This document shows, piece after piece, positions 19,520 through 31,505 of a stretch of 41,153 bases of DNA. A model generated the notes under the pieces. The model was not told the DNA's origin, did no database searches, and worked only from the letters and a program-made list of their open reading frames with translations. The translations under genes were made by a program, and so were the position numbers. This DNA comes from Saccoglossus kowalevskii. Its lineage: Eukaryota > Hemichordata > Enteropneusta > Harrimaniidae. Within the stretch, counting starts at the first letter, position 1. Each line of letters begins with the position of its first letter. The DNA lies in assembly GCF_000003605.2 (NCBI RefSeq), contig NW_003109905.1, positions 1 to 41,153 of the forward strand, given 5' to 3'.

Positions 19520-20304
19520 GTCGATTGATGGTATGGCGGTATCTGATGGAAAACAGTAAATTCTGTCGTTTATAAAAGGGGGTCGGCCAATCAGCTTGAT
19601 CTCGCACATGTCACTTTTTGAACCAATCAGAAATCCCCGTCGAAGTGACAAAGTCGTCCAGACGCTAAAATAGTTGTCACATTTTCACTTGTAGGCGGCG
19701 TGATTGAAGTTCTACGTTATTGTTTCCACTAAACTTTGTTGTGAAGCGGGTTTTTTAATTGCGACGCCTATTTGTTACCAGATACAACCGCGAAAAGGTG
19801 ACGCTTTAGTACGTCCCGGCAAATTAACAATACATATTCTGAGAGCTTTGCATAATGTAGTAATACATGCATTTGATTATTGCAATTTCTAGTTCATTAC
19901 TTGCTCAGTTTCGCATTGCCAAACTCTTATTCGCAACACATATGTATTAACATATATTTACTCGACAAAAAGATGGCGTTTTGTTGAGAACCGGAGATTA
20001 ACATTACATATTCTGAAAGCTTTAAATAATTATGTAATACTTGTAATTAATCATTTGAAATTAGCTGCTATTACATAATCTGCTTCTACATGTTCTTTTA
20101 CTTAACTGGATTTTTCCAATTTGATGTGCGTCGAATGTTGGCGCTCTTTATTCTGTTTTATGCATTATGACATTGACCTGAATTGGTTGAAATCGCTCTG
20201 ATTTGCAAATTAATATGATATGGCAGTTGTTCATAGCATTACGTGCAATAATCTGAGTGATGGGATGGACAATGTACGGTAGTTCTCCTTTTGGAGTATG
20301 TGCT

Positions 20305-20320
20305 GGCCCTGAGAAGGGCC
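20305..20320 (-). terminator. histone-type 3' stem-loop, copy 19
   Basis: Loop TCTC; downstream element AAAAGGAG. Confidence 0.85.
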
Positions 20321-20342
20321 GTTTTGTATGAGTGTCGTAGCA

Positions 20343-20603
20343 CTATTGCTGACGACGATTTTGCCTTTTCTGGATAATTTTTAAAATCACCCAAGGAGCA
20401 TAATCTACAGGATAATTGCCTTCTCCAAGAATTGAGATGACCTCTTCGACAGGTAATAACTGTACGATGGATCGTGCCCAAGACGAGAATGCTCGTGACC
20501 ATGGCTGCGGTGGTCTCCTTGTCGAAAGAGGGCTGGATAAATACGCATAGTAGCATGCTATACGGGTGTCAAACATGATATGGCAATTGTTATTTGGATC
20601 CAT
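20343..20603 (-). CDS. mini-gene copy 19, intact ORF
   Basis: Full length with S13T and T36S. TATA 20653-20662. The T36S variant recurs in copies 10, 26 and 30. Confidence 0.5.
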   Translation of the reverse strand: MDPNNNCHIMFDTRIACYYAYLSSPLSTRRPPQPWSRAFSSWARSIVQLLPVEEVISILGEGNYPVDYAPWVILKIIQKRQNRRQQ

Positions 20604-21386
20604 GTCGATTGATGGTATGGCGGTATCTGATGGAAAACAGTAAATTCTGTCGTTTATAAAAGGGGGTCGGCCAATCAGCTTGATCTCGCACATGTCACTT
20701 TTTGAACCAATCAGAAATCCCCGTCGAAGTGATAAAGTCGTCCAAACACGAAAATAGTTGTCACATTTTCACTTGTAGGCGGCGTGATTGAAGTTCTACG
20801 TTATTGTTTCCACTAAACTTTGTTGTGAAGCGAGTTTTTTAATTGCGACGCCTATTTGTTACCAGATACAACCGCGAAAAGGTGACGCTTTAGTACGTCC
20901 CGGCAAATTAACAATACATATTCTGAGAGCTTTGCATAATGTAGTAATACATGCATTTGATTATTGCAATTTTATTCATTACTTGCTCAGTTTCGCATTG
21001 CCAAACTCTTATTCGCAACACATATGTATTAACATATATTTACTCGACAAAAAGATGGCGTTTTGTTGAGAACCGGAGATTAACATTACATATTCTGAAA
21101 GCTTTAAATAATTATGTAATACTTGTAATTAATCATTTGAAATTAGCTGCTATTACATAATCTGCTTCTACATGTTCTTTTACTTAACTGAATTTTTCCA
21201 ATTTGATGTGCGTCGAATGTTGGCGCTCTTTATTCTGTTTTATGCATTATGACATTGACCTGAATTGGTTGAAATCGCTCTGATTTGAAAATTAATATGA
21301 TATGGCAGTTGTTCATAGCATTACGTGCAATAATCTGAGTGATGGGATGGACAATGTACGGTAGTTCTCCTTTTGGAGTATGTGCT

Positions 21387-21402
21387 GGCCCTGAGAAGGG
21401 CC
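21387..21402 (-). terminator. histone-type 3' stem-loop, copy 20
   Basis: Loop TCTC; downstream element AAAAGGAG. Confidence 0.85.
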
Positions 21403-21424
21403 GTTTTGTATGCGTGTCGTAGCA

Positions 21425-21685
21425 CTATTGCTGACGACGATTTTGCCTTTTCTGGATAATTTTTAAAATCACCCAAGGAGCATAATCTACAGGATAATTG
21501 CCTTCTCCAAGAATTGAGATGACCTCTTTAACAGGTAATAACTGTACGATGGATCGTGCCCAAGACGAGAATGCTCGTGTTCATGGCTGCGGTGGTCTCC
21601 TTGTCGAAAGAGGGCTGGATAAATACGCATAGTAGCATGCTATACGGGAGTCAAACATGATATGGCAGTTGTTATTTGGATCCAT
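21425..21685 (-). pseudogene. mini-gene copy 20, nonsense at codon 35
   Basis: W35 (TGG) is TGA at about 21583, leaving 34 codons. The rest of the frame is intact and carries E53K. TATA 21735-21744 and the stem-loop are normal. Confidence 0.7.
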
Positions 21686-22470
21686 GTCGATTGATGGTAT
21701 GGCGGTATCTGATGGAAAACAGTAAATTCTGTCGTTTATAAAAGGGGGTCGGCCAATCAGCTTGATCTCGCACATGTCACTTTTTGAACCAATCAGAAAT
21801 CCCCGTCGAAGTGACAAAGTCGTCCAGACGCGAAAATAGTTGTCACATTTTCACTTGTAGGCGGCGTGATTGAAGTTCTACGTTATTGTTTCCACTAAAC
21901 TTTGTTGTGAAGCGGGTTTTTTAATTGCGACGCCTATTTGTTACCAGATACAACCGCGAAAAGGTGACGCTTTAGTACGTCCCGGCAAATTGACAATACA
22001 TATTCTGAGAGCTTTGCATAATGTAGTAATACATGCATTTGATTATTGCAATTTCTAGTTCATTACTTGCTCAGTTTCGCATTGCCAAACTCTTATTCGC
22101 AACACATATGTATTAACATATATTTACTCGACAAAAAGATGGCGTTTTGTTGAGAACCGGAGATTAACATTACATATTCTGAAAGCTTTAAATAATTATG
22201 TAATACTTGTAATTAATCATTTGAAATTAGCTGCTATTACATAATCTGCTTCTACATGTTCTTTTACTTAACTGGATTTTTCCAATTTGATGTGCGTCGA
22301 ATGTTGGCGCTCTTTATTCTGTTTTATGCATTATGACATTGACCTGAATTGGTTGAAATCGCTCTGATTTGCAAATTAATATGATATGGCAGTTGTTCAT
22401 AGCATTACGTGCAATAATCTGAGTGATGGGATAGACAATGTACGGTAGTTCTCCTTTTGGAGTATGTGCT

Positions 22471-22486
22471 GGCCCTGAGAAGGGCC
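22471..22486 (-). terminator. histone-type 3' stem-loop, copy 21
   Basis: Loop TCTC; downstream element AAAAGGAG. Confidence 0.85.
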
Positions 22487-22508
22487 GTTTTGTATGAGTG
22501 TCGTAGCA

Positions 22509-22769
22509 CTATTGCTGACGACGATTTTGCCTTTTCTGGATAATTTTTAAAATCACCCAAGGAGCATAATCTACAGGATAATTGCCTTCTCCAAGAATTG
22601 AGATGACCTCTTCGACAGGTAATAACTGTACGACGGATCGTGCCCAAGACGAGAATGCTCGTGTCCATGGCTGCAGTGGTCTCCTTGTCGAAAGAGGGCT
22701 GGATAAATACGCATAGTAGCATGCTATACGGGAGTCAAACATGATATGGCAGTTGTTATTTGGATCCAT
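22509..22769 (-). CDS. mini-gene copy 21, intact ORF
   Basis: Full length with P32L and I46V. TATA 22819-22828. A one-base deletion in the T run between the CCAAT boxes (near 22867) shortens their spacing to 35 bp. Confidence 0.5.
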   Translation of the reverse strand: MDPNNNCHIMFDSRIACYYAYLSSPLSTRRPLQPWTRAFSSWARSVVQLLPVEEVISILGEGNYPVDYAPWVILKIIQKRQNRRQQ

Positions 22770-23554
22770 GTCGATTGATGGTATGGCTGCATCTGATGGA
22801 AAACAGTAAATTCTGTCGTTTATAAAAGGGGGTCGGCCAATCAGCTTGATCTCGCACATGTCACTTTTGAACCAATCAGAAATCCCCGTCGAAGTAACAA
22901 AGTCGTCCAAACACGAAAATAGTTGTCACATTTTCACTTGTAGGCGGCGTGATTGAAGTTCTACGTTATTGTTTCCACTAAACTTTATTGTGAAGCGAGT
23001 TTTTTTTAATTGCAACGCCTATTTGTTACCAGATACAACCGCGAAAAGGTGACGCTTTAGTACGTCCCGGCAAATTAACAATACATATTCTGAGAGCTTT
23101 GCATAATGTAGTAATACATGCATTTGATTATTGCAATTTCTAGTTCATTACTTGCTCAGTTTCGCATTGCCAAACTCTTATTCGCAACACATATGTATTA
23201 ACATATATTTACTCGACAAAAAGATGGAGTTTTGTTGAGAACCGGAGATTAACATTACATATTCTGAATGCTTTAAATAATTATGTAATACTTGTAATTA
23301 ATCATTTGAAATTAGCTGCTATTACATAATCTGCTTCTACATGTTCTTTTACTTAACTGAATTATTCCAATGTGATGTGCGTCGAATGTTGGCGTTCTTT
23401 ATTCTGTTTTATGCATTATGACATTGACCCGAATTGGTTGAAATCGTTCTGATTTGCAAATAAGTATGATATGACAGTTGTACATAGCATTACGTGCAAT
23501 AATCGCAGTGATGGGATGGACAATGACGGTAGTTCTCTTTTTGGAGTATGTGCT

Positions 23555-23569
23555 GGCCCTGAGAAGGCC
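23555..23569 (-). terminator. damaged histone-type stem-loop, copy 22
   Basis: One C is missing from the 5' arm (GGCCTTCTCAGGGCC), so the six-pair stem cannot form as in the others. Confidence 0.7.
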
Positions 23570-23591
23570 GTTTTGTATGAGTGTCGTAGCA

Positions 23592-23849
23592 CTATTGCTG
23601 ACGACTATTTTGCTTTTCTGGATAATTTTTAAATCACCCAAGGCGCATAATCTACAGGATAATTGCCTTCTCAAGAATTGAGATGACCTCTTCGACAGGT
23701 AATAACTGTACGACGGATCGTGCCCAAGACGAGAATGCTCGTGTCCATGGCTGCGGTGGTCTCCTTGTCGAAAGAGGGCTGGATAAATACGCATAGTAGC
23801 ATGCTATACGGGAGTCAAACATGATATGGCAGTTGTTATTTGGATCCAT
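23592..23849 (-). pseudogene. mini-gene copy 22, multiple one-base deletions
   Basis: Single-base losses in short homopolymers near 23612, 23632 and 23671 break the frame, and the stem-loop has also lost a base. The cluster of deletions looks like uncorrected sequencing error as much as decay. TATA 23899-23908, with a second module at 24140-24149. Confidence 0.65.
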
Positions 23850-24058
23850 GTCGATTGATAGTATAGCGGTATCTGATGGAAAACAGTAAATTCTGTCGTT
23901 TATAAAAGGGGGTCGGCCAATCAGCTTGATCTCGCACATGTCACTTTTGGAACCAATCGGAAATCCCCGTCGAAGTGACAAAGTCGTCCAAACACGAAAA
24001 TAGTTGTCAAATTTTCACTTGTAGGCGGCGTGATTGAAGTTCTACGTTATTGTTTCCA

Positions 24059-24299
24059 CAGTTGTTATGGCAGTTGTTACTTGGATCCATGTTGATTAAT
24101 GGCATGGCGGTATCTGATGGAAAACAGTAAATTCTGTCGTTTATAAAAGGGGGTCGGCCAATCAGCTTGATCTCGCACATGTCACTTTTTGAACCAATCA
24201 GAAATCCCCGTCGAAGTGATAAAGTCGTCCAAACACGAAAATAGTTGTCACATTTTCACTTGTAGGCGGCGTGATTGAAGTACTACGTTATTGTTTTCA
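24059..24299 (-). repeat. extra 241-bp promoter module behind copy 22
   Basis: TATA 24140-24149. The end of the module carries two changes (tactacg, gttttca). Confidence 0.85.
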
Positions 24300-24875
24300 C
24301 TAAACTTTGTTGTGAAGCGAGTTTTTTAATTGCGACGCCTATTTGTTACCAGATACAGCCGCGAAAAGGTGACGCTTTAGTACGTCCCGGCAAATTAACA
24401 ATACATATTCTGAGAGCTTTGCATAATGTAGTAATACATGCATTTGATTATTGCAATTTCTAGTTCATTACTTGCTCAGTTTCGCATTGCCAAACTCTTA
24501 TTCGCAACACATATGTATTAACATATATTTACTCGACAAAAAGATGGCGTTTTGTTGAGAACCGGAGATTAACATTACATATTCTGAAAGCTTTAAATAA
24601 TTATGTAATACTTGTAATTAATCATTTGAAATTAGCTGCTATTACATAGTCTGCTTCCACATGTTCTTTTACTTAACTGAATTATTCCAATTTGATGTGC
24701 GTCGAATGTTGGCGCTCTTTATTCTGTTTTATGCATTATGACATTGACCCGAATTGGTTGAAATCGTTCTGATTTGCAAATAAGTATGATATGACAGTTG
24801 TACATTGCATTACGTGCAATAATCGCAGTGATGGGATGGACAATGTACGGTAGTTCGTTTTTTGGAGTATGTGCT

Positions 24876-24891
24876 GGCCCTCAGAAGGGCC
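24876..24891 (-). terminator. altered-loop stem-loop, copy 23
   Basis: Stem perfect, loop TCTG. The fourth loop base is G, outside the H allowed by the consensus. Downstream element AAAAAACG. Confidence 0.8.
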
Positions 24892-24913
24892 GTTTTGTAT
24901 GAGTGTCGTAGCA

Positions 24914-25174
24914 CTATTGCTGACGACGATTTTGCCTTTTCTGGATAATTTTTAAAATCACACAAGGAGCATAATCTACAGGATAATTGCCATCTTCAAG
25001 AATTGAGATGACCTCTTCGACAGGTAATAACTGTACGATGGATCGTGCCCAAGACGAGAATGCTCGGGTCCATGGCTGCGGTGGTCTCCTTGTCGAAAAA
25101 GGGCTGAATAAATTCGCATAGTAGCATGCTGTACGGGAGTCAAACATGATATGGCAGTTGTTATTTGGATCCAT
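24914..25174 (-). CDS. mini-gene copy 23, intact ORF
   Basis: Full length with I15T, Y21N, S23F, L26F, G60E, E61D and W71C. First copy of the subfamily with the altered stem-loop loop. TATA 25224-25233, with a second module behind it. Confidence 0.5.
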   Translation of the reverse strand: MDPNNNCHIMFDSRTACYYANLFSPFSTRRPPQPWTRAFSSWARSIVQLLPVEEVISILEDGNYPVDYAPCVILKIIQKRQNRRQQ

Positions 25175-25383
25175 GTCGATTGATGGTATGGCTGTATCTG
25201 ATGGAAAACTGTAAATTCTCTCGTTTATAAAAGGGGGTCGGCCAATCAGCTTGATCTCGCACATGTCACTTTTTGAACCAATCAGAATTCCCCGTCGAAG
25301 TAACAAAGTCGTCCAAACACGAAAATAGTTGTCACATTTTCACTTGTAGGCGGCGTGATTGAAGTTCTACGTTATTGTTTCCA

Positions 25384-25621
25384 CAGTTGTTATGGCAGTT
25401 ATTACTTGGATCCATGTTGATTTATGGCATGCGGTATCTGATGGAAAACAGTAAATTCTGTCGTTTATAAAGGGGTTCGGCCAATCAGCTTGATCTCGCA
25501 CATGTCACTTTTGAACCAATCAGAAATCCCCGTCGAAGTGACAAAGTCGTCCAAACACGAAAATAGTTGTCACATTTTCACTTGTAGTCGGCGTGATTGA
25601 AGTTCTACGTTATTGTTTCCA
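25384..25621 (-). repeat. extra promoter module behind copy 23 (238 bp)
   Basis: TATA region shortened to TTTATAAAGG (25464-25473) with further one-base losses; CCAAT boxes intact. Confidence 0.8.
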
Positions 25622-26196
25622 CTAAACTTTATTGTGAAGCGAGTTTTTTAATTGCGACGCCTATTTGTTACCAGATACAACCGCGAAAAGGTGACGCTTT
25701 AGTACGTCCCGGCAAATTAACAATACATATTCTGAGAGCTTTGCATAATGTAGTAATACATGCATTTGATTATTGCAATTTAGAGTTCATTACTTGCTCA
25801 GTTTCGCATTGCCAAACTCTTATTCGCCACACATATGTATTAACATATATTTACTCGACAAAAAGATGGCGTTTTGTTGAGAACCGGAGATTAACATTAC
25901 ATATTCTGAAAGCTTTAAATAAATATGTAATACTTGTAATTAATCATTTGAAATTAGCTGCTAATACATAATCTGCTTCCACATGTTCTTTTACTGAACT
26001 GAATTATTCCAATGTGATGTGCGTCGAATGTTGGCGCTCTTTATTCTGTTTTATGCATTATGACATTGACCTGAATTGGTTGAAATCGTTCTGATTTGCA
26101 AATAAGTATGATATGACAGTTGTACATTGCATTACGTGCAATAATCGCAGTGATGGGATGGACAATGTACGGTAGTCGTTTTTTGGAGTATGTGCT

Positions 26197-26211
26197 GGCC
26201 TCAGAAGGGCC
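26197..26211 (-). terminator. damaged altered-loop stem-loop, copy 24
   Basis: Loop TCTG and one base missing from the 3' arm. Confidence 0.65.
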
Positions 26212-26233
26212 GTTTTGTATGAGTGTCGTAGCA

Positions 26234-26494
26234 CTATTGCTGACGACGATTTTTCCTTTTCTGGATAATTTTTAAAGTCACACAAGGAGCATAATCTACA
26301 GGATAATTGCTTTCTTCAAGAATTGAGATGACCTCTTCGACAGGTAATAACTGTACGATGGATCGTGCCCTAGACGAGAATGCTCAGGTCCATGGCTGCG
26401 GTGGTCTCCTTGTCGAAAAAGGGCTGAATAAATTCGCATAGTAGCATGCTATACGGGAGTCCAACATGATAGGGCAGTTGTTATTTGGATACAT
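26234..26494 (-). pseudogene. mini-gene copy 24, nonsense codon and dead proximal promoter
   Basis: The N-terminus has D2Y, H8P and F11L; R37 is TGA near 26384. The proximal TATA is lost (TTTTTAAAAAGG near 26545) as in copy 3. The stem-loop has lost one base. A normal promoter module follows (TATA 26787-26796). Confidence 0.75.
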
Positions 26495-26542
26495 GTCGAT
26501 TGATAGTATGGCGGTATCATATGGTAAAATGTAAAGGGATGT

Positions 26543-26605
26543 CGTTTTTAAAAAGGCGTTCGGCCAATCAGCATGATCTCGCACATGTCACTTTTCGAAC
26601 CAATC
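26543..26605 (-). promoter_or_regulatory. degenerate proximal promoter of copy 24
   Basis: Same TATA loss as copy 3 (TTTTTAAAAAGG); CCAAT boxes kept. Confidence 0.6.
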
Positions 26606-26705
26606 GGAAATCCCCGTCGAAGCGACAAAGTCGTCCAAACACGAAAATAGTTGTCACATTTTCACTTGTAGGCGGCGTGATTGAAGTTCTACGTTATTGT
26701 TTCCA

Positions 26706-26930
26706 CAGTTGTTATGGCAGTTGTTACTTGGATCCATGTTGATTTATGGCATGGCGGTATCTGATGGAAAACAGTAAATTCTGTCGTTTATAAAAGGGGG
26801 TCGGCCAATCAGCTGGATCTCGCACATGTCACTTTTTGAACCAATCAGAAATCCCCGTCGAAGTGACAAAGTCGTCCAAACACGAAAATAGTTGTCACAT
26901 TTTCACTTGTAGGCGGCGTGATTGTTTCCA
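26706..26930 (-). repeat. extra promoter module behind copy 24 (225 bp)
   Basis: TATA 26787-26796. A 16-bp deletion removes aagttctacgtta and neighbours at the spacer end. Confidence 0.8.
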
Positions 26931-27506
26931 CTAAACTTTATTGTGAAGCGAGTTTTTTAATTGCGACGCCTATTTGTTACCAGATACAACCGCGAAATGG
27001 TGACGCTTTAGTACGTCCCGGCAAATTAACAATACATATTCTGAGAGCTTTGCATAATGTAGTAATACATGCATTTGATTATTGCAATTTCTAGTTCATT
27101 ACTTGCTCAGTTTCGCATTGCCAAACTCTTATTCGCAACACATATGTATTAACATATATTTACTCGACAAAACGTTGGCGTTTTGTTGAGAACCGGAGAT
27201 TAGCATTACATATTCTGAAAGCTTTAAATAATTATGTAATACTTGTAAATCATCATTTGAAATTAGCTGCTATTACATAATCTGTTTCTACATGTTCTTT
27301 TACTTAACTGAATTATTCCAATTTGATGTGCGTCGAATGTTGGCGCTCTTTATTCTGTTTTATGCATTGTGACATTGACCAGAATTTGTTGAAATCGTTC
27401 TGATTTGCAAATTAATATGATATGGCAGTTGTTCATAGCATTACGTGCAATAATCTGAGTGATGGGATGGACAATGTACGGTAGTTCTCTTGTTGGAGTA
27501 TGTGCT

Positions 27507-27522
27507 GGCCCTGAGAAGGGCC
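27507..27522 (-). terminator. histone-type 3' stem-loop, copy 25
   Basis: Loop TCTC; downstream element ACAAGAG. Confidence 0.85.
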
Positions 27523-27544
27523 GTTTTGTATGATTGTCGTAGCA

Positions 27545-27801
27545 CTATTGCTGACGACGATTTTGCCTTTTCTGGATAATTTTTAAAATCACCCAAGGAG
27601 CATAATCTACAGGATAACTGCCTTCTCCAAGATTTGAGATAACCTCTTCGACAGGTAATAACTGTACGATGGATCGTTCCCAAGACGAGATGCTCGTGAC
27701 CATGGCTGCGTGGTCTCCTGTCGAAAGAGGCTGGATAAATACGCATAGTAGCATGCTATACGGGAGTCAAACATGATAGGGCAGTTGTTATTTGGATCCA
27801 T
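27545..27801 (-). pseudogene. mini-gene copy 25, frameshifted
   Basis: One-base deletions near 27691, 27709, 27718 and 27730 disrupt the middle of the frame. H8P is present. TATA 27851-27860 and the stem-loop are intact. The deletions cluster in homopolymers and could be assembly errors. Confidence 0.65.
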
Positions 27802-28588
27802 GTCGATTGATGGTATGGCTGTATCTGATGGAAAACAGTAAATTCTGTCGTTTATAAAAGGGGGTCGGCCAATCAGCTTGATCTCGCACATGTCACTTTT
27901 TGAACCAATCAGAAATCCCCGTCGAAGTAACAAAGTCGTCCAGACGCGAAAATAGTTGTCACATTTTCACTTGTAGGCGGCGTGATTGAAGTTCTACGTT
28001 ATTGTTTCCACTAAACTTTATTGTGAAGCGAGTTTTTTTTAATTGCAACGCCTATTTGTTACCAGATACAACCGCGAAACGGAGACACTTTAGTACGTAC
28101 CGGCAAATTAACAATACATATTCTGAGAGCTTTGCATAATGTAGTAATACATGCATTTGATTATTGCAATTTCTAGTTCATTACTTGCTCAGTTTCGCAT
28201 TGCCAAACTCTTATTCGAAACACATATGTATTAACATATATTTACTCGACAAAAAGATGGCGTTTTGTTGAGAACCGGAGATTAACATTACATATTCTGA
28301 AAGCTTTAAATAATTATGTAATACTTGTAATTAATCATTTGAAATTAGCTGCTATTACATAATCTGCTTCTACATGTTCTTTTACTTAACTGAATTTTTC
28401 CAATTTGATGTGCGTCGAATGTTGGCGCTCTTTATTCTGTTTTATGCATTATGACATTGACCTGAATTGGTTGAAATCGCTCTGATTTGCAAATTAATAT
28501 GATATGGCAGTTGTTCATAGCATTACGTGCAATAATCTGAGTGATGGGATGGACAATGTACGGTAGTTCTCCTTTTGGAGTATGTGCT

Positions 28589-28604
28589 GGCCCTGAGAAG
28601 GGCC
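28589..28604 (-). terminator. histone-type 3' stem-loop, copy 26
   Basis: Loop TCTC; downstream element AAAAGGAG. Confidence 0.85.
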
Positions 28605-28626
28605 GTTTTGTATGAGTGTCGTAGCA

Positions 28627-28887
28627 CTATTGCTGACGACGATTTTGCCTTTTCTGGATAATTTTTAAAATCACCCAAGGAGCATAATCTACAGGATAAT
28701 TGCCTTCTCCAAGAATTGAGATGACCTCTTCGACAGGTAATAACTGTACGATGGATCGTGCCCAAGACGAGAATGCTCGTGACCATGGCGGCGGTGGTCT
28801 CCTTGTCGAAAGAGGGCTGGATAAATACGCATAGTAGCATGCTATACGGGAGTCAAACATGATATGGCAGTTGTTATTTGGATCCAT
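28627..28887 (-). CDS. mini-gene copy 26, intact ORF
   Basis: Full length with Q33P, giving four prolines in a row, and T36S. TATA 28937-28946. Confidence 0.5.
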   Translation of the reverse strand: MDPNNNCHIMFDSRIACYYAYLSSPLSTRRPPPPWSRAFSSWARSIVQLLPVEEVISILGEGNYPVDYAPWVILKIIQKRQNRRQQ

Positions 28888-29672
28888 GTCGATTGATGGT
28901 ATGGCGGTATCTGATGGAAAACAGTAAATTCTGTCGTTTATAAAAGGGGGTCGGCCAATCAGCTTGATCTCGCACATGTCACTTTTTGAACCAATCAGAA
29001 ATCCCCGTCGAAGTGATAAAGTCGTCCAAACACGAAAATAGTTGTCACATTTTCACTTGTAGGCGGCGTGATTGAAGTTCTACGTTATTGTTTCCACTAA
29101 ACTTTGTTGTGAAGCGAGTTTTTTAATTGCGACGCCTATTTGTTACCAGATACAACCGCGAAACGGTGACACTTTAGTACGTCCCGGCAAATTAACAATA
29201 CATATTCTGAGAGCTTTGCATAATGTAGTAATACATGCATTTGCTTATTGCAATTTCTAGTTCATTACTTGCTCAGTTTCGCATTGCCAAACTCTTATTC
29301 GCAACACATATGTATTAACATATATTTACTCGACAAAAAGATGGCGTTTTGTTGAGAACCGGAGATTAACATTACATATTCTGAAAGCTTTAAATAATTA
29401 TGTAATACTTGTAATTAATCATTTGAAATTAGCTGCTATTACATAATCTGCTTCTACATGTTCTTTTACTTAACTGAATTTTTCCAATTAGATGTGCGTC
29501 GAATGTTGGCGCTCTTTATTCTGTTTTATGCATTATGACATTGACCTGAATTGGTTGAAATCGTTCTGATTTGCAAATAAGTATGATATGACAGTTGTAC
29601 ATTGCATTACGTGCAATAATCGCAGTGATGGGATGGACAATGTACGGTAGTTCTTTTTTTGGAGTATGTGCT

Positions 29673-29688
29673 GGCCCTCAGAAGGGCC
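29673..29688 (-). terminator. altered-loop stem-loop, copy 27
   Basis: Loop TCTG; downstream element AAAAAAAG. The ORF in front belongs to the other subfamily (W71 kept), so this unit is a mosaic. Confidence 0.8.
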
Positions 29689-29710
29689 GTTTTGTATGAG
29701 TGTCGTAGCA

Positions 29711-29971
29711 CTATTGCTGACGACGATTTTGCCTTTTCTGGATAATTTTTAAAATCACCCAAGGAGCATAATCTACAGGATAATTGCCTTCTCCAAGAAT
29801 TGAGATGACCTCTTTAACAGGTAATAACTGTACGATGGATCGTGCCCAAGACGAGAATGCCCGTGTCCATGGCTGCGGTGGTCTCCTTGTCGAAAGAGGG
29901 CTGGATAAATACGCATAGTAGCATGCTATACGGGAGTCAAACATGATATGGCAGTTGTTATTTGGATCCAT
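29711..29971 (-). CDS. mini-gene copy 27, intact ORF
   Basis: Full length, E53K only. TATA 30021-30030. An A/G change at 30044 lies two bases past the proximal CCAAT (ATCGG instead of ATCAG), leaving CCAAT itself intact. Confidence 0.5.
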   Translation of the reverse strand: MDPNNNCHIMFDSRIACYYAYLSSPLSTRRPPQPWTRAFSSWARSIVQLLPVKEVISILGEGNYPVDYAPWVILKIIQKRQNRRQQ

Positions 29972-30756
29972 GTCGATTGATGGTATGGCGGTATCTGATG
30001 GAAAACAGTAAATTCTGTCGTTTATAAAAGGGGGTCGGCCAATCGGCTTAATCTCGCACATGTCACTTTTAGAACCAATCAGAAATCCCCGTCGAAGTGA
30101 TAAAGTCGTCCAAACACGAAAATAGTTGTCACATTTTCACTTGTAGGCGGCGTGATTGAAGTTCTACGTTATTGTTTCCACTAAACTTTGTTGTGAAGCG
30201 AGTTTTTTAATTGCGACGCCTATTTGTTACCAGATACAACCGCGAAACGGTGACACTTTAGTACGTCCCGGCAAATTAACAATACATATTCTGAGAGCTT
30301 TGCATAATGTAGTAATACATGCATTTGCTTATTGCAATTTCTAGTTCATTACTTGCTCAGTTTCGCATTGCCAAACTCTTATTCGCAACACATATGTATT
30401 AACATATATTTACTCGACAAAAAGATGGCGTTTTGTTGAGAACCGGAGATTAACATTACATATTCTGAAAGCTTTAAATAATTATGTAATACTTGTAATT
30501 AATCATTTGAAATTAGCTGCTATTACATAATCTGCTTCTACATGTTCTTTTACTTAACTGAATTTTTCCAATTTGATGTGCGTCGAATGTTGGCGCTCTT
30601 TATTCTGTTTTATGCATTATGACATTGACCTGAATTGGTTGAAATCGCTCTGATTTGCAAATTAATATGATATGGCAGTTGTTCATAGCATTACGTGCAA
30701 TAATCTGAGTGATGGGATGGACAATGTACGGTAGTTCTCCTTTTGGAGTATGTGCT

Positions 30757-30772
30757 GGCCCTGAGAAGGGCC
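30757..30772 (-). terminator. histone-type 3' stem-loop, copy 28
   Basis: Loop TCTC; downstream element AAAAGGAG. Confidence 0.85.
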
Positions 30773-30794
30773 GTTTTGTATGCGTGTCGTAGCA

Positions 30795-31055
30795 CTATTG
30801 CTGACGACGATTTTGCCTTTTCTGGATAATTTTTAAAATCACCCAAGGAGCATAATCTACAGGATAATTGCCTTTTCCAAGAATTGAGATGACCTCTTTA
30901 ACAGGTAATAACTGTACGATGGATCGTGCCCAAGACGAGAATGCTCGTGTCCATGGCTGCGGTGGTCTCCTTGTCGAAAGAGGGCTGGATAAATACGCAT
31001 AGTAGCATGCTATACGGGAGTCAAACATGATATGGCAGTTGTTATTTTGATCCAT
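30795..31055 (-). CDS. mini-gene copy 28, intact ORF
   Basis: Full length with P3Q, E53K and E61K, so more basic than the others. TATA 31105-31114, plus a second module with TATA 31346-31355. Confidence 0.5.
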   Translation of the reverse strand: MDQNNNCHIMFDSRIACYYAYLSSPLSTRRPPQPWTRAFSSWARSIVQLLPVKEVISILGKGNYPVDYAPWVILKIIQKRQNRRQQ

Positions 31056-31264
31056 GTCGATTGATGGTATGGCGGTGTCTGATGGAAAACAGTAAATTCT
31101 GTTGTTTATAAAAGGGGGTCGGCCAATCAGCTTGATCTCGCACATGTCACTTTTCGAACCAATCGGAAATCCCCGTCGAAGTGACAAAGTCGACCAAACA
31201 CGAAAATAGTTGTCATATTTTCACTTGTAGGCGGCGTGATTGAAGTTCTACGTTATTGTTTCCA

Positions 31265-31505
31265 CAGTTGTTATGGCAGTTGTTACTTGGATCCATGTTG
31301 ATTTATGGCATGGCGGTATCTGATGGAAAACAGTAAATTCTGTCGTTTATAAAAGGGGGTCGGCCAATCAGCTTGATCTCGCACATGTCACTTTTTGAAC
31401 CAATCAGAAATCCCCGTCGAAGTAACAAAGTCGTCCAAACACGAAAATAGTTGTCACATTTTCACTTGTAGGCGGCGTGATTGAAGTTTTACATTATTGT
31501 TTCCA
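31265..31505 (-). repeat. extra 241-bp promoter module behind copy 28
   Basis: TATA 31346-31355, CCAAT boxes intact. Confidence 0.85.
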
